From the NCBI GenBank assembly GCA_020634575.1, contig JACKBM010000037.1, positions 6,033 to 70,032 on the forward strand: a DNA stretch of 64,000 nt, written 5' to 3'. The notes beneath the pieces were generated by a model that saw nothing but the letters and a program-made list of their open reading frames with translations, searched no databases and was not told the DNA's origin. Source of the DNA: Ardenticatenales bacterium. GTDB taxonomy: Bacteria; Chloroflexota; Anaerolineae; Promineifilales; Promineifilaceae. The number at the start of each line of letters is the position of its first letter. The first letter of the stretch is position 1. Of this stretch, positions 51,501 to 60,093 are shown piece by piece. A program made the position numbers and the translations under genes.

Positions 51501-52400
51501 TCAGCCAGCCAGCGCTTCAGCGCCACCAGCGATGTCGAGCATCTCATTGGTGATATTTGTCTGGCGCGCCTTGTTGCGGGCCAACGTCAATTCGTCGATT
51601 AGCACATTCGCATTGTCGGTCGCGTTGTTCATGGCGACCATGCGCGCGCTGTGCTCACTGGCCAGCGCTTCCAGCACCGCCTGGTACAACTGCAGGTCGG
51701 TGAAACGCGGCACAATGACATCCAGCAACCCTTCCACTGACGGCTCATAGGTGTAAGCTCGTTCAGCGACGCCGGAAAGGTCAACTGTCTGTACATACTC
51801 AGCCACAGCCATCCCCTCAAAATCCAGGGGCTTGAGCGGCAGGAGTTGTTTCACCCGCGGGATGCGGGTGACCAGGTTGACAAAGTCTGTGTAGGCGACA
51901 AAGACCTGATCAACTTTGCCTTCCAGGTAATCATCCACGACGATCTGGGCGATCGGGGTGATATCGGTAATGGCGGGGCTGTCTGGTAGGCCGTCGAAAG
52001 AAGCGATGACATTATATTTCCGGCGGATCATCAGATCTCGGCCCTTACGCCCGACGGCCACCACATCGCACGGACCTGGCAGCGCCTTAATGAACTTCTC
52101 GGTTTGGGCCACGATCGCGGTGTTGTAGGCACCGGCCAGACCGCGGTCCCCCGTGATCAGGATCAGATAGCTGCGTTTGATCTCCTGGCGGATGGTCAGC
52201 AGCGGGTGGGCTGCGCCACCGGGCTGTGAGGCCACATTGTGCAGGATCTCAAAGGCTTTGCCCGCGTAAACACGGGTCGACATCACCTGATGCTGGGCCT
52301 TGCGCGCCTTGGAGGCAGACACGGCCGAGAGGGCACTGGTGACCTGAGAGATATTGCGAACACTGCGGATTCGCTTGCTTAGTTCTCTTTCAGTAGCCAT
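51501..52400 (-). CDS. atpG: F1 ATP synthase gamma subunit
   Basis: A 299-residue rotor-shaft protein with the N-terminal coiled coil (RELSKRIRSVRNISQVTSAL) and C-terminal helix (EHSARMVAMNNATDNANVLI), both well conserved. It turns inside the alpha/beta ring. Its ATG is separated by a single base from the atpA stop, so they are coupled. Length is normal for the family. Confidence 0.96.
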   Translation of the reverse strand: MATERELSKRIRSVRNISQVTSALSAVSASKARKAQHQVMSTRVYAGKAFEILHNVASQPGGAAHPLLTIRQEIKRSYLILITGDRGLAGAYNTAIVAQTEKFIKALPGPCDVVAVGRKGRDLMIRRKYNVIASFDGLPDSPAITDITPIAQIVVDDYLEGKVDQVFVAYTDFVNLVTRIPRVKQLLPLKPLDFEGMAVAEYVQTVDLSGVAERAYTYEPSVEGLLDVIVPRFTDLQLYQAVLEALASEHSARMVAMNNATDNANVLIDELTLARNKARQTNITNEMLDIAGGAEALAG

Positions 52401-52401
52401 C

Positions 52402-54054
52402 CTAACTCCAGCTGGCGTTGAAGTCGACGATCGCCTGACGCAACGCGTCCTCGTTGTTCAGACGCTTGGTCTCCATGATGTTTTGGCCGATGTTGGCGTG
52501 GGACGTGTCCATGTAGCGCAGGAACGCCCGGGACCATTCGTTGACGCGATCCTTATCGACCTGGTCAAGGTAACCGCGGGTACCGGCGTACAGCAGCATG
52601 ACCTGGTGAGACAGCGGGTAGGGCGCGTACTGCGGCTGCTTGAGCAGTTCCATCAGGCGCTCACCACGGGAAAGCTGGCGCTGGGTCGCTGCGTCCAGGT
52701 CTGAACCGAACTGGGCGAAGGCGGCGAGTTCGCGGAACTGAGCCAGGTCAGATTTGATACCGCCGGCCACCGCTTTCATCGCCCGGGTCTGGGCCGAACT
52801 GCCGACGCGGGAGACCGAAAGGCCAGTGCTGATGGCCGGCCGCTGCCCAGCATTGAACAGGTCGGTTTCCAGGAAGATCTGGCCGTCGGTAATGGAAATG
52901 ACGTTGGTCGGGATATAAGCTGACACGTCGCCCAGCAGCGTCTCGATAATCGGCAATGCCGTCAACGAGCCACCCGTACCAGGGATCTTCTTGATTTCGT
53001 ATTTGCTCGGATCATCCATCGCCTTGAGGTCAGCTTCAAGCTGATCTTCGGCCAGGTTTCCGAAATAGCGCTTGTTATTTACCCCCATGGAATCCTTGGT
53101 GACTTCCGTGCCCTTCTCGACGATGACGTATTCATCGCGCAGGCGGACGGCTCGTTCCAGCAGGGTGCTGTGCAGGGAGAAAATGTCACCGGGGTACGCC
53201 TCACGGCCAGGCGGACGGCGCAGAATCAGGGACATCTGCCGGTAAGCCCAGGCGTGTTTGGAAAGGTCATCGTAGACCACCAGGACGTCCTTGCCTTCAT
53301 CCATAAAATGTTCGCCAATGGCGCAGCCGGAGTAGGGGGCGAAATATTGCAGGGGGGCAGGGTCAGCGGCGCCGGCAACGACGACGATGGTGTAATCCAT
53401 GGCGCCGTTCTCTTCCAGGGTGGCCACAACCTGGGCAACCTGGCCAACACGCTGACCGATGGCCACGTAGATGCAGATCATGTCCTGACCCTTCTGATTA
53501 ATGATGGTGTCAAGACAGATGGCTGTTTTACCCGTCTGGCGGTCACCGATGACCAACTCGCGCTGGCCGCGACCGACAGGCGTCATCGCGTCGATGGCGA
53601 TGATACCCGTCTGTACCGGGGTGTCTACCTCTTTACGGGCGATAACGCCGGGGGCAATCCGCTCCAGCGGACGGGTGCTGGTCGCCGCAATGGGCCCTTT
53701 GCCGTCAATCGGCACGCCCAGCGGGTTCACGACGCGGCCAATCAGGGCGTCTCCAGTGGGTACAGCAGCGATCCGGCCGGTGCTGCGCACTTCGTCGCCA
53801 ACTTCAATACCGCTGTAGTCTCCCATCACCACGATACCGACAGAAAACTCGTCCAGGTTCAGGGCTACACCCTGAACACCGTTGCTGAATTCAACCAACT
53901 CGTTGAACTTCACATCGGCCAGGCCATTTGCCTGGGCCACACCATCAGCAACGTAGGTTACTGTACCCACGCTCTTGGGGGAAACTTTGCTCTCGAACTT
54001 GTTAATCTGCTCGAGCAGCGAATCAGTAATATTGCTGAAGTCTAGGGTCGCCAT
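52402..54054 (-). CDS. atpA: F1 ATP synthase alpha subunit
   Basis: A 550-residue protein starting at ATG 54054 ([20 protein letters not shown]). The P-loop is [19 protein letters not shown]. Other blocks include [21 protein letters not shown] and [19 protein letters not shown]. No delta, b, c or a subunit genes lie upstream; instead two histidine kinases do, so F0 is encoded elsewhere. A weak ribosome-binding AGGAG lies before the ATG. The operon atpAGDC then runs downstream. Confidence 0.96.
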   Translation of the reverse strand: MATLDFSNITDSLLEQINKFESKVSPKSVGTVTYVADGVAQANGLADVKFNELVEFSNGVQGVALNLDEFSVGIVVMGDYSGIEVGDEVRSTGRIAAVPTGDALIGRVVNPLGVPIDGKGPIAATSTRPLERIAPGVIARKEVDTPVQTGIIAIDAMTPVGRGQRELVIGDRQTGKTAICLDTIINQKGQDMICIYVAIGQRVGQVAQVVATLEENGAMDYTIVVVAGAADPAPLQYFAPYSGCAIGEHFMDEGKDVLVVYDDLSKHAWAYRQMSLILRRPPGREAYPGDIFSLHSTLLERAVRLRDEYVIVEKGTEVTKDSMGVNNKRYFGNLAEDQLEADLKAMDDPSKYEIKKIPGTGGSLTALPIIETLLGDVSAYIPTNVISITDGQIFLETDLFNAGQRPAISTGLSVSRVGSSAQTRAMKAVAGGIKSDLAQFRELAAFAQFGSDLDAATQRQLSRGERLMELLKQPQYAPYPLSHQVMLLYAGTRGYLDQVDKDRVNEWSRAFLRYMDTSHANIGQNIMETKRLNNEDALRQAIVDFNASWS

Positions 54055-54379
54055 GCACCTATCTCCTATCTTTTTTGCCGCCACCCAACCTGTTTCATTG
54101 GCCGCTTGCTACAAACAGTTCCAGCTGGTCAGGGGCAGAGTCTTGGGTTCTATTTACACCGTAACGTCCCGATTTGGGAAAATATTTCGGAAAATCGTTT
54201 GTTAAGACCAGAAGGGCTTTAAAAACGATTCCATGCAGAATCGACGTTGGCAGACCAACGTCTTTTCATCATACCCCAGTTTATTTCATTCGTCCAATAA
54301 TTCACAAATGGATGGGCCAGAGGTAGAACGTGCCAATTTCTGCCATCTACTGCCATTTTGGGCCCGGCAGCCGTTAAGG
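54055..54379. other. Leader region before the atp operon
   Basis: About 325 bases between the kinase stop and atpA. It is AT-rich in its centre. A hairpin GACGTTGG / CCAACGTC at 54243-54262 is followed by TTTT on the plus strand; on the minus strand it lacks a T-run. The operon promoter is probably here but I could not place it with confidence. Confidence 0.6.
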
Positions 54380-55522
54380 CTAATCGAGCATGGCGAAGGC
54401 GTGCTCTGGCATATGGGGGATAGCGGCGAGGATGGGCAAGGTCAGCGACACGGTCGTGCCCTGGTCGATGGTGCTTGCCAGGGTCAGCGTCCCGCCGAGC
54501 AGTTCGACTGTTTTCTGGCAGATCGCCAGACCTAAACCCAGCCCTTGCTGTTCAAAGCGGTGCCGGTCGAACTGGTGATGGGCGCCGATCTGGCGCAGTT
54601 GCTCAGGCGTCAGCCCGCGGCCCTGGTCGCTGATGGTGAGGCTGTATTCGTCGGCGCCGTGGCACCGGCCGGTCACCACAATCGGCTGCCCTGGCTCGGA
54701 GAATTTGCAGGCATTGTCGATCAGCTCGGCCACTAACTTCTGCAACGACTCGGGCAGGATTCCCAGCAGGGCGTCATCCACCGATAGCTCCAGGTCGTCA
54801 CCACGGCGATGTTCCAGCGCTTTCTGCTCCGCCTGGTAGCTAATCACATCGGCGCAGCCCAAACAATAACTGTAATCTCGGATCTTTTGGGCCATGACCG
54901 GGTCGGCATGACTGGTAGTGAGCTGGGCGTAGAGGATGTAATTCTCGACGACATGGGAAAGCCGCCGGGCGGCGTTGTTCATCCGCTCCAGCATCTGGCG
55001 GATCTGCTCCGGGCTGAAGCTGTCGTAGGCATCGGTCAGCAAATCCAGGTAGCCGATGATGCCGGACATGGGTGTGCGCAGCTCATGCGGCAGCGTCATT
55101 TTCAGGTAATCGCGGAAATATTCGTTTTGCTGGTTGGCCTGGGTCTGAATCTGGTCGAAGCGCTCCAGCCGGTTGCGGATCGCCTCCATGAGTTGCTCGG
55201 CGGTGAACGGTTTGGTCAGGTAGTCATCCGCGCCCAGATCCATCCCTTTGCGAATATCCGCGTAGGTGGATTTGGCGGTCAGGAATATGAAGGGGATGGT
55301 CGCCAGCTCGGGTTGCTGTTGCAGTTCCAGGAGAATGCCGTAGCCGTCGATGCCGGGCAGCATCACATCGCAGAGGATAAGATCCGGCCGGTAGTCGCCC
55401 ACTTGTGCCAGCGCCTCTTCGCCGCTGCCGACCGCCAGGCAGTCAAAGCTGTAATAACGCACGATATCGACCACGCTGTCGCGCAGTTCTGTTTCGTCTT
55501 CAATTAATAACAGCTTTTTCAT
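54380..55522 (-). CDS. Response-receiver / histidine kinase hybrid (REC-HisKA-HATPase)
   Basis: A 380-residue soluble protein. Receiver residues 1-120: LIEDETELRDS, the phosphoacceptor in LILCDVMLPGIDGY, and LTKPF. The dimerisation box is TLPHELRTPMSGIIGYLDLL; ATP-binding blocks ELIDNACKFSEPGQ, ISDQGRGLTPEQ and GLGLGLAICQKTVELLGG follow. It starts inside the stop of the preceding kinase (ATGA overlap). The order suggests phosphate passed from or between the two kinases. Input signals are unknown. Confidence 0.93.
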   Translation of the reverse strand: MKKLLLIEDETELRDSVVDIVRYYSFDCLAVGSGEEALAQVGDYRPDLILCDVMLPGIDGYGILLELQQQPELATIPFIFLTAKSTYADIRKGMDLGADDYLTKPFTAEQLMEAIRNRLERFDQIQTQANQQNEYFRDYLKMTLPHELRTPMSGIIGYLDLLTDAYDSFSPEQIRQMLERMNNAARRLSHVVENYILYAQLTTSHADPVMAQKIRDYSYCLGCADVISYQAEQKALEHRRGDDLELSVDDALLGILPESLQKLVAELIDNACKFSEPGQPIVVTGRCHGADEYSLTISDQGRGLTPEQLRQIGAHHQFDRHRFEQQGLGLGLAICQKTVELLGGTLTLASTIDQGTTVSLTLPILAAIPHMPEHAFAMLD

Positions 55523-57063
55523 GCCTCTTGCTCCAGCGGGATGGTGACTGTAAAGCGGGTGCCCTCACCCGGCTGGCTCTGCCAGTCGATGTCGGCGCCG
55601 TGGGCCTCGGCGGCCTGGCGACAGATCGCCAGCCCCAGCCCGGTGCCATTGATCCCTTTGACGTTGTCGCCGCGATGGAACGGCTCAAACAGGTGTACCT
55701 GGTCCGCCTCGGCAATGCCGATACCAAAATCAATCACCCGGAAACGCAGGGCATCGGCTTCAATCTCTAGAGTGAACTCAATGTGATCCTGCTGGGGCGA
55801 ATATTTGATGGCGTTGATGAGCAGGTTGGTCAGGACGTGGTGCAGCAGCCGGTCATCAACATGGGCCGTAAATTCCGGCCGGTCGCTGCTGAAGGCAATG
55901 CGGTGCGAAGGGTAGGTGGTCTCCAAATCTTCAGCCAGCCGACGACAGTAACCGACCACCTCCAGCGATTCCGGCTGGTAACCCAATGTGACAGCGTCAC
56001 CGCGGCCAAAGGTCAGGATGTCGTCCAGCAGTAACGTCATGTTGTGGGCGGCCTTCTTGATTTTTTCCAGCCGGACGGCGCGTTCCGCCGCCTCTAAATC
56101 ATGTTCGGCCAGCAACAGGTAGCTGGTGGTCGACATGATCGTGGCCAGCGGCGTGCGGAACTCATGGGAGGCCATGGAGACAAAGCGGGATTTGAGTTCG
56201 CCCAACTCCTTTTCCTTGGCCAGGGCTCGTTGCAGTTCCAGTTGGGTTTGCTTGAGTTCGGTGATTTCCCAGCCGACCGATTGGATTTCGTAGACGGTGG
56301 TCTGATTATCAAGAATTGGCTGATGGGTGAAATGGAGCCAGCAGGGCGCATCATCCCGTATAAAGGAATAGTCATGGGTGGACATCAGCCGGGTAGCGCA
56401 CAGCGTTTCGATATGTTCGCTCAATACTGGGGCAATTTCGGCTGGGGCCAGGTCAAAGCCGGAGGTGCCGATGAGCTCTTCCCGGGATTTGCCGACGAAG
56501 CGGCAGAAAGCCGGGTTGACGAAGGTGAGGGTGCCATTCGGCCGGTAGCGGCAGACCAGCTCTACCTGGGCGTTGACCACGCCACGATAGCGCATTTCGC
56601 TTTGGCGCAACGCTTCAAACAACTCCTTGTAACGGATCTCGCTTTGCTGCAGGGCCCGCAGGTTGCGCGAGCGTTCGATGGCATAGCGTAGGGAGCGTTC
56701 AAACATGGCCGGGGTGAACTCCCCCTTGACCAGGTAGTCGGCCGCGCCTCGAGCCATCGCCCGCAGGTCGATCTCCCGTTCCCCCAGCCCGGTCAGGACA
56801 ATCATCGGCTTCTGGCAACCGCCTGCCAGGGCCTCTTCCATCAGCTTCAGCCCATCCCACTGGCCCAGGTTGTAGTCGATCAGGTAGATATCGTGCTGAT
56901 CGGCGCGGATGGCATTGAGGGCGCTGTGATAATTGCTTTCCCAGTCCAGCTGGAACTGGTGGCTGTCGATCGCTCGCAGGAGACGCCGTGTCAGGAGGAA
57001 ATCATCTTCGTCATCATCGATCAACAGAATCCGAATTGTTTCGGTTGAGGTATTGCCGTTCAT
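55519..57063 (-). CDS. Receiver-PAS histidine kinase (REC-PAS-HisKA-HATPase)
   Basis: A 514-residue protein from ATG 57063. REC: ILLIDDDEDDFLLTRRLLR and LIDYNLGQWDGLKLMEEAL. PAS region: VCRYRPNGTLTFVNPAFCRFVGKS. HisKA: SMASHEFRTPLATIMSTTSYLL. HATPase: LTNLLINAIKYSPQQDHIEF, DFGIGIAEADQVHLFEPF, GTGLGLAICRQAAEAHG. No membrane helix, so it is cytoplasmic. It precedes a second REC-kinase by a four-base overlap, forming a likely pair. A redox or metabolite ligand in the PAS domain is possible. Confidence 0.93.
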   Translation of the reverse strand: MNGNTSTETIRILLIDDDEDDFLLTRRLLRAIDSHQFQLDWESNYHSALNAIRADQHDIYLIDYNLGQWDGLKLMEEALAGGCQKPMIVLTGLGEREIDLRAMARGAADYLVKGEFTPAMFERSLRYAIERSRNLRALQQSEIRYKELFEALRQSEMRYRGVVNAQVELVCRYRPNGTLTFVNPAFCRFVGKSREELIGTSGFDLAPAEIAPVLSEHIETLCATRLMSTHDYSFIRDDAPCWLHFTHQPILDNQTTVYEIQSVGWEITELKQTQLELQRALAKEKELGELKSRFVSMASHEFRTPLATIMSTTSYLLLAEHDLEAAERAVRLEKIKKAAHNMTLLLDDILTFGRGDAVTLGYQPESLEVVGYCRRLAEDLETTYPSHRIAFSSDRPEFTAHVDDRLLHHVLTNLLINAIKYSPQQDHIEFTLEIEADALRFRVIDFGIGIAEADQVHLFEPFHRGDNVKGINGTGLGLAICRQAAEAHGADIDWQSQPGEGTRFTVTIPLEQEA

Positions 57064-57828
57064 GTTGCTTTGTTCAATGGTAGGGCGCTGCAGCTCCCGA
57101 TGCTGCTTTGGTGGGAACTGATGGCGGGTAGCCCGGGTTGGTGGAGCTATTGCCTGCGCCGTCATGTGCTGATGTCAGCTTCATTTTAGCAAGGCTACCG
57201 TTTTGGTATGTAGTACCGCTGTCCCGATTCAACCGGCCGGTTGACCTCAGCCTGGCGCTGCGGCCACTATCAGGCTTAAAGGCATGTCCGGAGGCAAGAT
57301 GCACCGCCCGATGACCATCCCGACGTCATCCCGATCTTTGGCTGTCTTGAAAAGCGATCATCAAGAGAGCGTGAGGGATCTCGGTCTGAAGCGCTGAAAA
57401 TGCCGGCTGGTGACCGGCTCCAGGCAAAATTGGGCCCCTGTACCACCCGCCAGCCGTTATGGCCAACACCATGGCGATGGGCCCTTCGTCCTCTCTTGAT
57501 GTGAGTAATGCCCCTTGAATGAAGCTGCTAAGAAACTGGGCGCATTTGGCTTGGCAATCCTTGGCTTTCGGCTAAATGAACACACTGGATTCCTGCGTTC
57601 GCAGGAATGACGACGCAAGAAAAAGGTTTTGAAACTTCATACAAGTTCGAGAAACGCCTACTTCTCGACGTCACTCACGCGCAGGCGGGAATCCATACCC
57701 TGTCTGCCTTCGACCTAAGCTAGCAGTCTCCCTGTTTCTGGCCTTTTTGAACGCGGTCCTCGCGTGGTCATTTTCAGGGTGACGTCGGTAATTTATAACA
57801 AATGACCTCCGGACAAGCCTTAAAACGT
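57064..57828. other. Long noncoding stretch with repeat remnants
   Basis: About 765 bases without a credible gene. ATTCCTGCGTTCGCAGGAAT at 57589-57608 is a 9-base hairpin followed by GACG, and CGTCACTCACGCGCAGGCGG with GGAATCCA lies inverted near 57668-57695, giving a possible 110-base MITE-like unit. Sequences like CATCCCGA and GAGGGATCTCGG near 57330 and 57375 resemble other common interspersed hairpins. Confidence 0.65.
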
Positions 57829-60090
57829 TTAAGGGGCTGTCACGCGCAGGGGCAGGCGCAGGCTGTCACTGCCGTCGGTCCGCAGCAGCCGGCTGCCGCT
57901 AATGGGCTCATAGAGGCCGATGGCCAGCTGGTAATTGCCCGGCGGCAGATCAGCTGGCAGTTGCAGCGTATGCAGGTCCGGGATGATGTCGCCCGGTTGC
58001 CAGAGGCTGGTGGGGAAGTAGCCACCGGCCGGTGGCCCATCACCCGCCAGGGCCAGGTCGCCCGCTTCATTTAGCAGATGCAGAAACACGGTGTGATTCG
58101 GTGCCAGCGGCGCGTCTGCTTCCCAGTAGAGCTGAATCGGCAGGGGCTGGCCCGCCACGGCTGCGTCTGGCAACGGCTCGTGGTACAGGTTGAGGCCGTT
58201 GAAGCTGGCTGCGGGACCGGCCGGTAGCCCCGCCGGCTCGCCCGGGCGCAGGACGGCGTTGCCGACGAGGAGCAACGTTAACGGGTTACCGGCCGGGTCG
58301 CTAACTGGTAAATCTGCATCCCGCGCGGGCTCATAAAGCGCTACTCGCACCGACAACTGCGCCGGCGCCGCCGCCTCAGGGCTGACATACAGCTCATACT
58401 CATCGCGCCAGATCTGGCCGGGAGACCAGGCGCTTGTGGGGATGGCGCCGTTCGCCGGGTAGCGGTTGGTGTGGCTGACGACGGCTTCGTCGATGCCCAG
58501 GAGCGAAACCGCACCAAGATAATCCACGTCCACTGGCCCTGTTGCTCGCCAGTAGAGGACGAGCCGCACAGGCTCATCGTCCGGGCGCAGATCGGCCGGG
58601 GCTGTCAGCGCCACGCCGACGAGTTCGATGGGCGAGGGCGCGGCGGCAAAGCTGAAAGGGCCGAACAGATCCTCTGATGGAACGGCGGTCAGCGGTGCGG
58701 GATAGGCATAGGCCGGCCGAATATGGGTCCAGGGAAGAAGCGCCGCCATTAAGAAGGCCAGCCCGGCCACCGTGCCCAACGCTCTGGCGCCATAACGCCA
58801 ATTCCCCAGCCAGCGCCACAGCCCGATGGCCCAGAGCACGTTGAAACTGGTCAGCCCGGGGAACAGCAGTCGCCCTTGAAACGAGGGATAGATAACCGTC
58901 CAGCGCAGCAACAGGATCACCAGCGAGAGCAGCCAGAGCAAGAGCAACCAGCCGCCGGCCCCCCGCCGCCAGCCGGCCAGCGCCCGCTGCGGGCCCCGCC
59001 CATTGCGCAGATGGCCGGCCAGGCCGAATAGCGCCAGCCCGTTGGCCGCCCCGTAAAACCAGTTCGGTGCGGCGATGTTGAGGCCGCCAAATAAACCCCA
59101 AAAGGTACGGTAAAAGGTGCCAAACTCCGACCACCAATCGGCCCACGTTATCGCCCTGGCACGCACCCCCTGCACGGCGAGGAAGGCGGATAGTCCGGTG
59201 AGATCGCCGTACAACGTCAGGTTGCGCCAGAACATGGGCAGCGCGATGAGCAGGGCCGGCCCGCCACTCAAGAGGCCGGCCAGCAGTAGCCAGCGCCAGG
59301 AGCGCTTTTGCCAGCTTAGCGAGCCAAAAAGAAGTGCGGCTACCAACCCCAGCCCACCAAGGCTCAGCTTGGTCACGGTGCCCAGGCCAACGACGATGCC
59401 GATTAACAGGAAAAGGCCAGGCCGGCGCCAGGGCTCGGGGCGCTCCTGCCAGATAAAAACAAGGAGGTAGATGCCGGCAGCGCCTACCAGGGCAGCGAGC
59501 GCATCATTGTTGACGGCGCTGCTGATGAAGAGAAACATCGGGTTGGCCGCCGTCAGGGCCGCCGCCAGCAGCCCGACTTGCGCCGAGGCCAGCCGCCGGC
59601 CCAGGGCAAAGGCAAAAATGATTGTCCCCAGGCCCAGGAGCAGCGACGCAAAACGGATGAGGTAGACGGCCAGGATGGCCCCGTGCCAGGGAAACGCCTC
59701 GCGCGCGGGCTGGTGGATGATGAGATTGTTGTTCACGGCGTGGCGCGTGTCACCGACAAAGGCATAGGGGTTGACCTGGTGGATGTCGGCCAGGTCCGTG
59801 GTGTCGATGCCCCAGGTGAGCAGGGCCATCAACAGATAATAGGCGGGCGGCTGGGCGGCGGATTGTAGCCAGCGACCTGGATTTTCCGGATCGAGAACCG
59901 GTAAACGCCCTTCATTCTCGATGTATTGGACAACCGGATAATGTTTGTATTCGTCCGACGATTCCAGGGGTGGTGTTGCCAGGATATAGGTGACGCCGAT
60001 GATGAGGTAAAGCGCCAGGATGAGCAATAGCAGACGCTTCTGGGCCTGACTATGAGCCATACTTTCGGAAGGTTGAGACGTCATGGGCAT
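57829..60090 (-). CDS. GT39-like membrane glycosyltransferase with C-terminal beta modules
   Basis: A 753-residue protein with about 10-12 membrane helices. The first loop carries a PMT/ArnT-type acidic motif in LESSDEYKHYPVVQYI, then AAQPPAYYLLMALLTW. The last 250 residues contain repeated LYWxA...D...G...PTSxWxPG units (for example PTSLWQPGDIIPDLHTLQLP), also present in the next two genes. Such enzymes transfer sugar from a lipid carrier outside the membrane. The ATG is uncertain (60090, 60084 or 60060). It starts four bases after the upstream paralogue's stop. Confidence 0.83.
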   Translation of the reverse strand: MPMTSQPSESMAHSQAQKRLLLLILALYLIIGVTYILATPPLESSDEYKHYPVVQYIENEGRLPVLDPENPGRWLQSAAQPPAYYLLMALLTWGIDTTDLADIHQVNPYAFVGDTRHAVNNNLIIHQPAREAFPWHGAILAVYLIRFASLLLGLGTIIFAFALGRRLASAQVGLLAAALTAANPMFLFISSAVNNDALAALVGAAGIYLLVFIWQERPEPWRRPGLFLLIGIVVGLGTVTKLSLGGLGLVAALLFGSLSWQKRSWRWLLLAGLLSGGPALLIALPMFWRNLTLYGDLTGLSAFLAVQGVRARAITWADWWSEFGTFYRTFWGLFGGLNIAAPNWFYGAANGLALFGLAGHLRNGRGPQRALAGWRRGAGGWLLLLWLLSLVILLLRWTVIYPSFQGRLLFPGLTSFNVLWAIGLWRWLGNWRYGARALGTVAGLAFLMAALLPWTHIRPAYAYPAPLTAVPSEDLFGPFSFAAAPSPIELVGVALTAPADLRPDDEPVRLVLYWRATGPVDVDYLGAVSLLGIDEAVVSHTNRYPANGAIPTSAWSPGQIWRDEYELYVSPEAAAPAQLSVRVALYEPARDADLPVSDPAGNPLTLLLVGNAVLRPGEPAGLPAGPAASFNGLNLYHEPLPDAAVAGQPLPIQLYWEADAPLAPNHTVFLHLLNEAGDLALAGDGPPAGGYFPTSLWQPGDIIPDLHTLQLPADLPPGNYQLAIGLYEPISGSRLLRTDGSDSLRLPLRVTAP

Positions 60091-60093
60091 GGG

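Noticed and set aside
54243..54262. Terminator of the kinase gene
   Set aside because: The T-run is on the plus strand while both flanking genes are on the minus strand, so it is recorded only as a hairpin.
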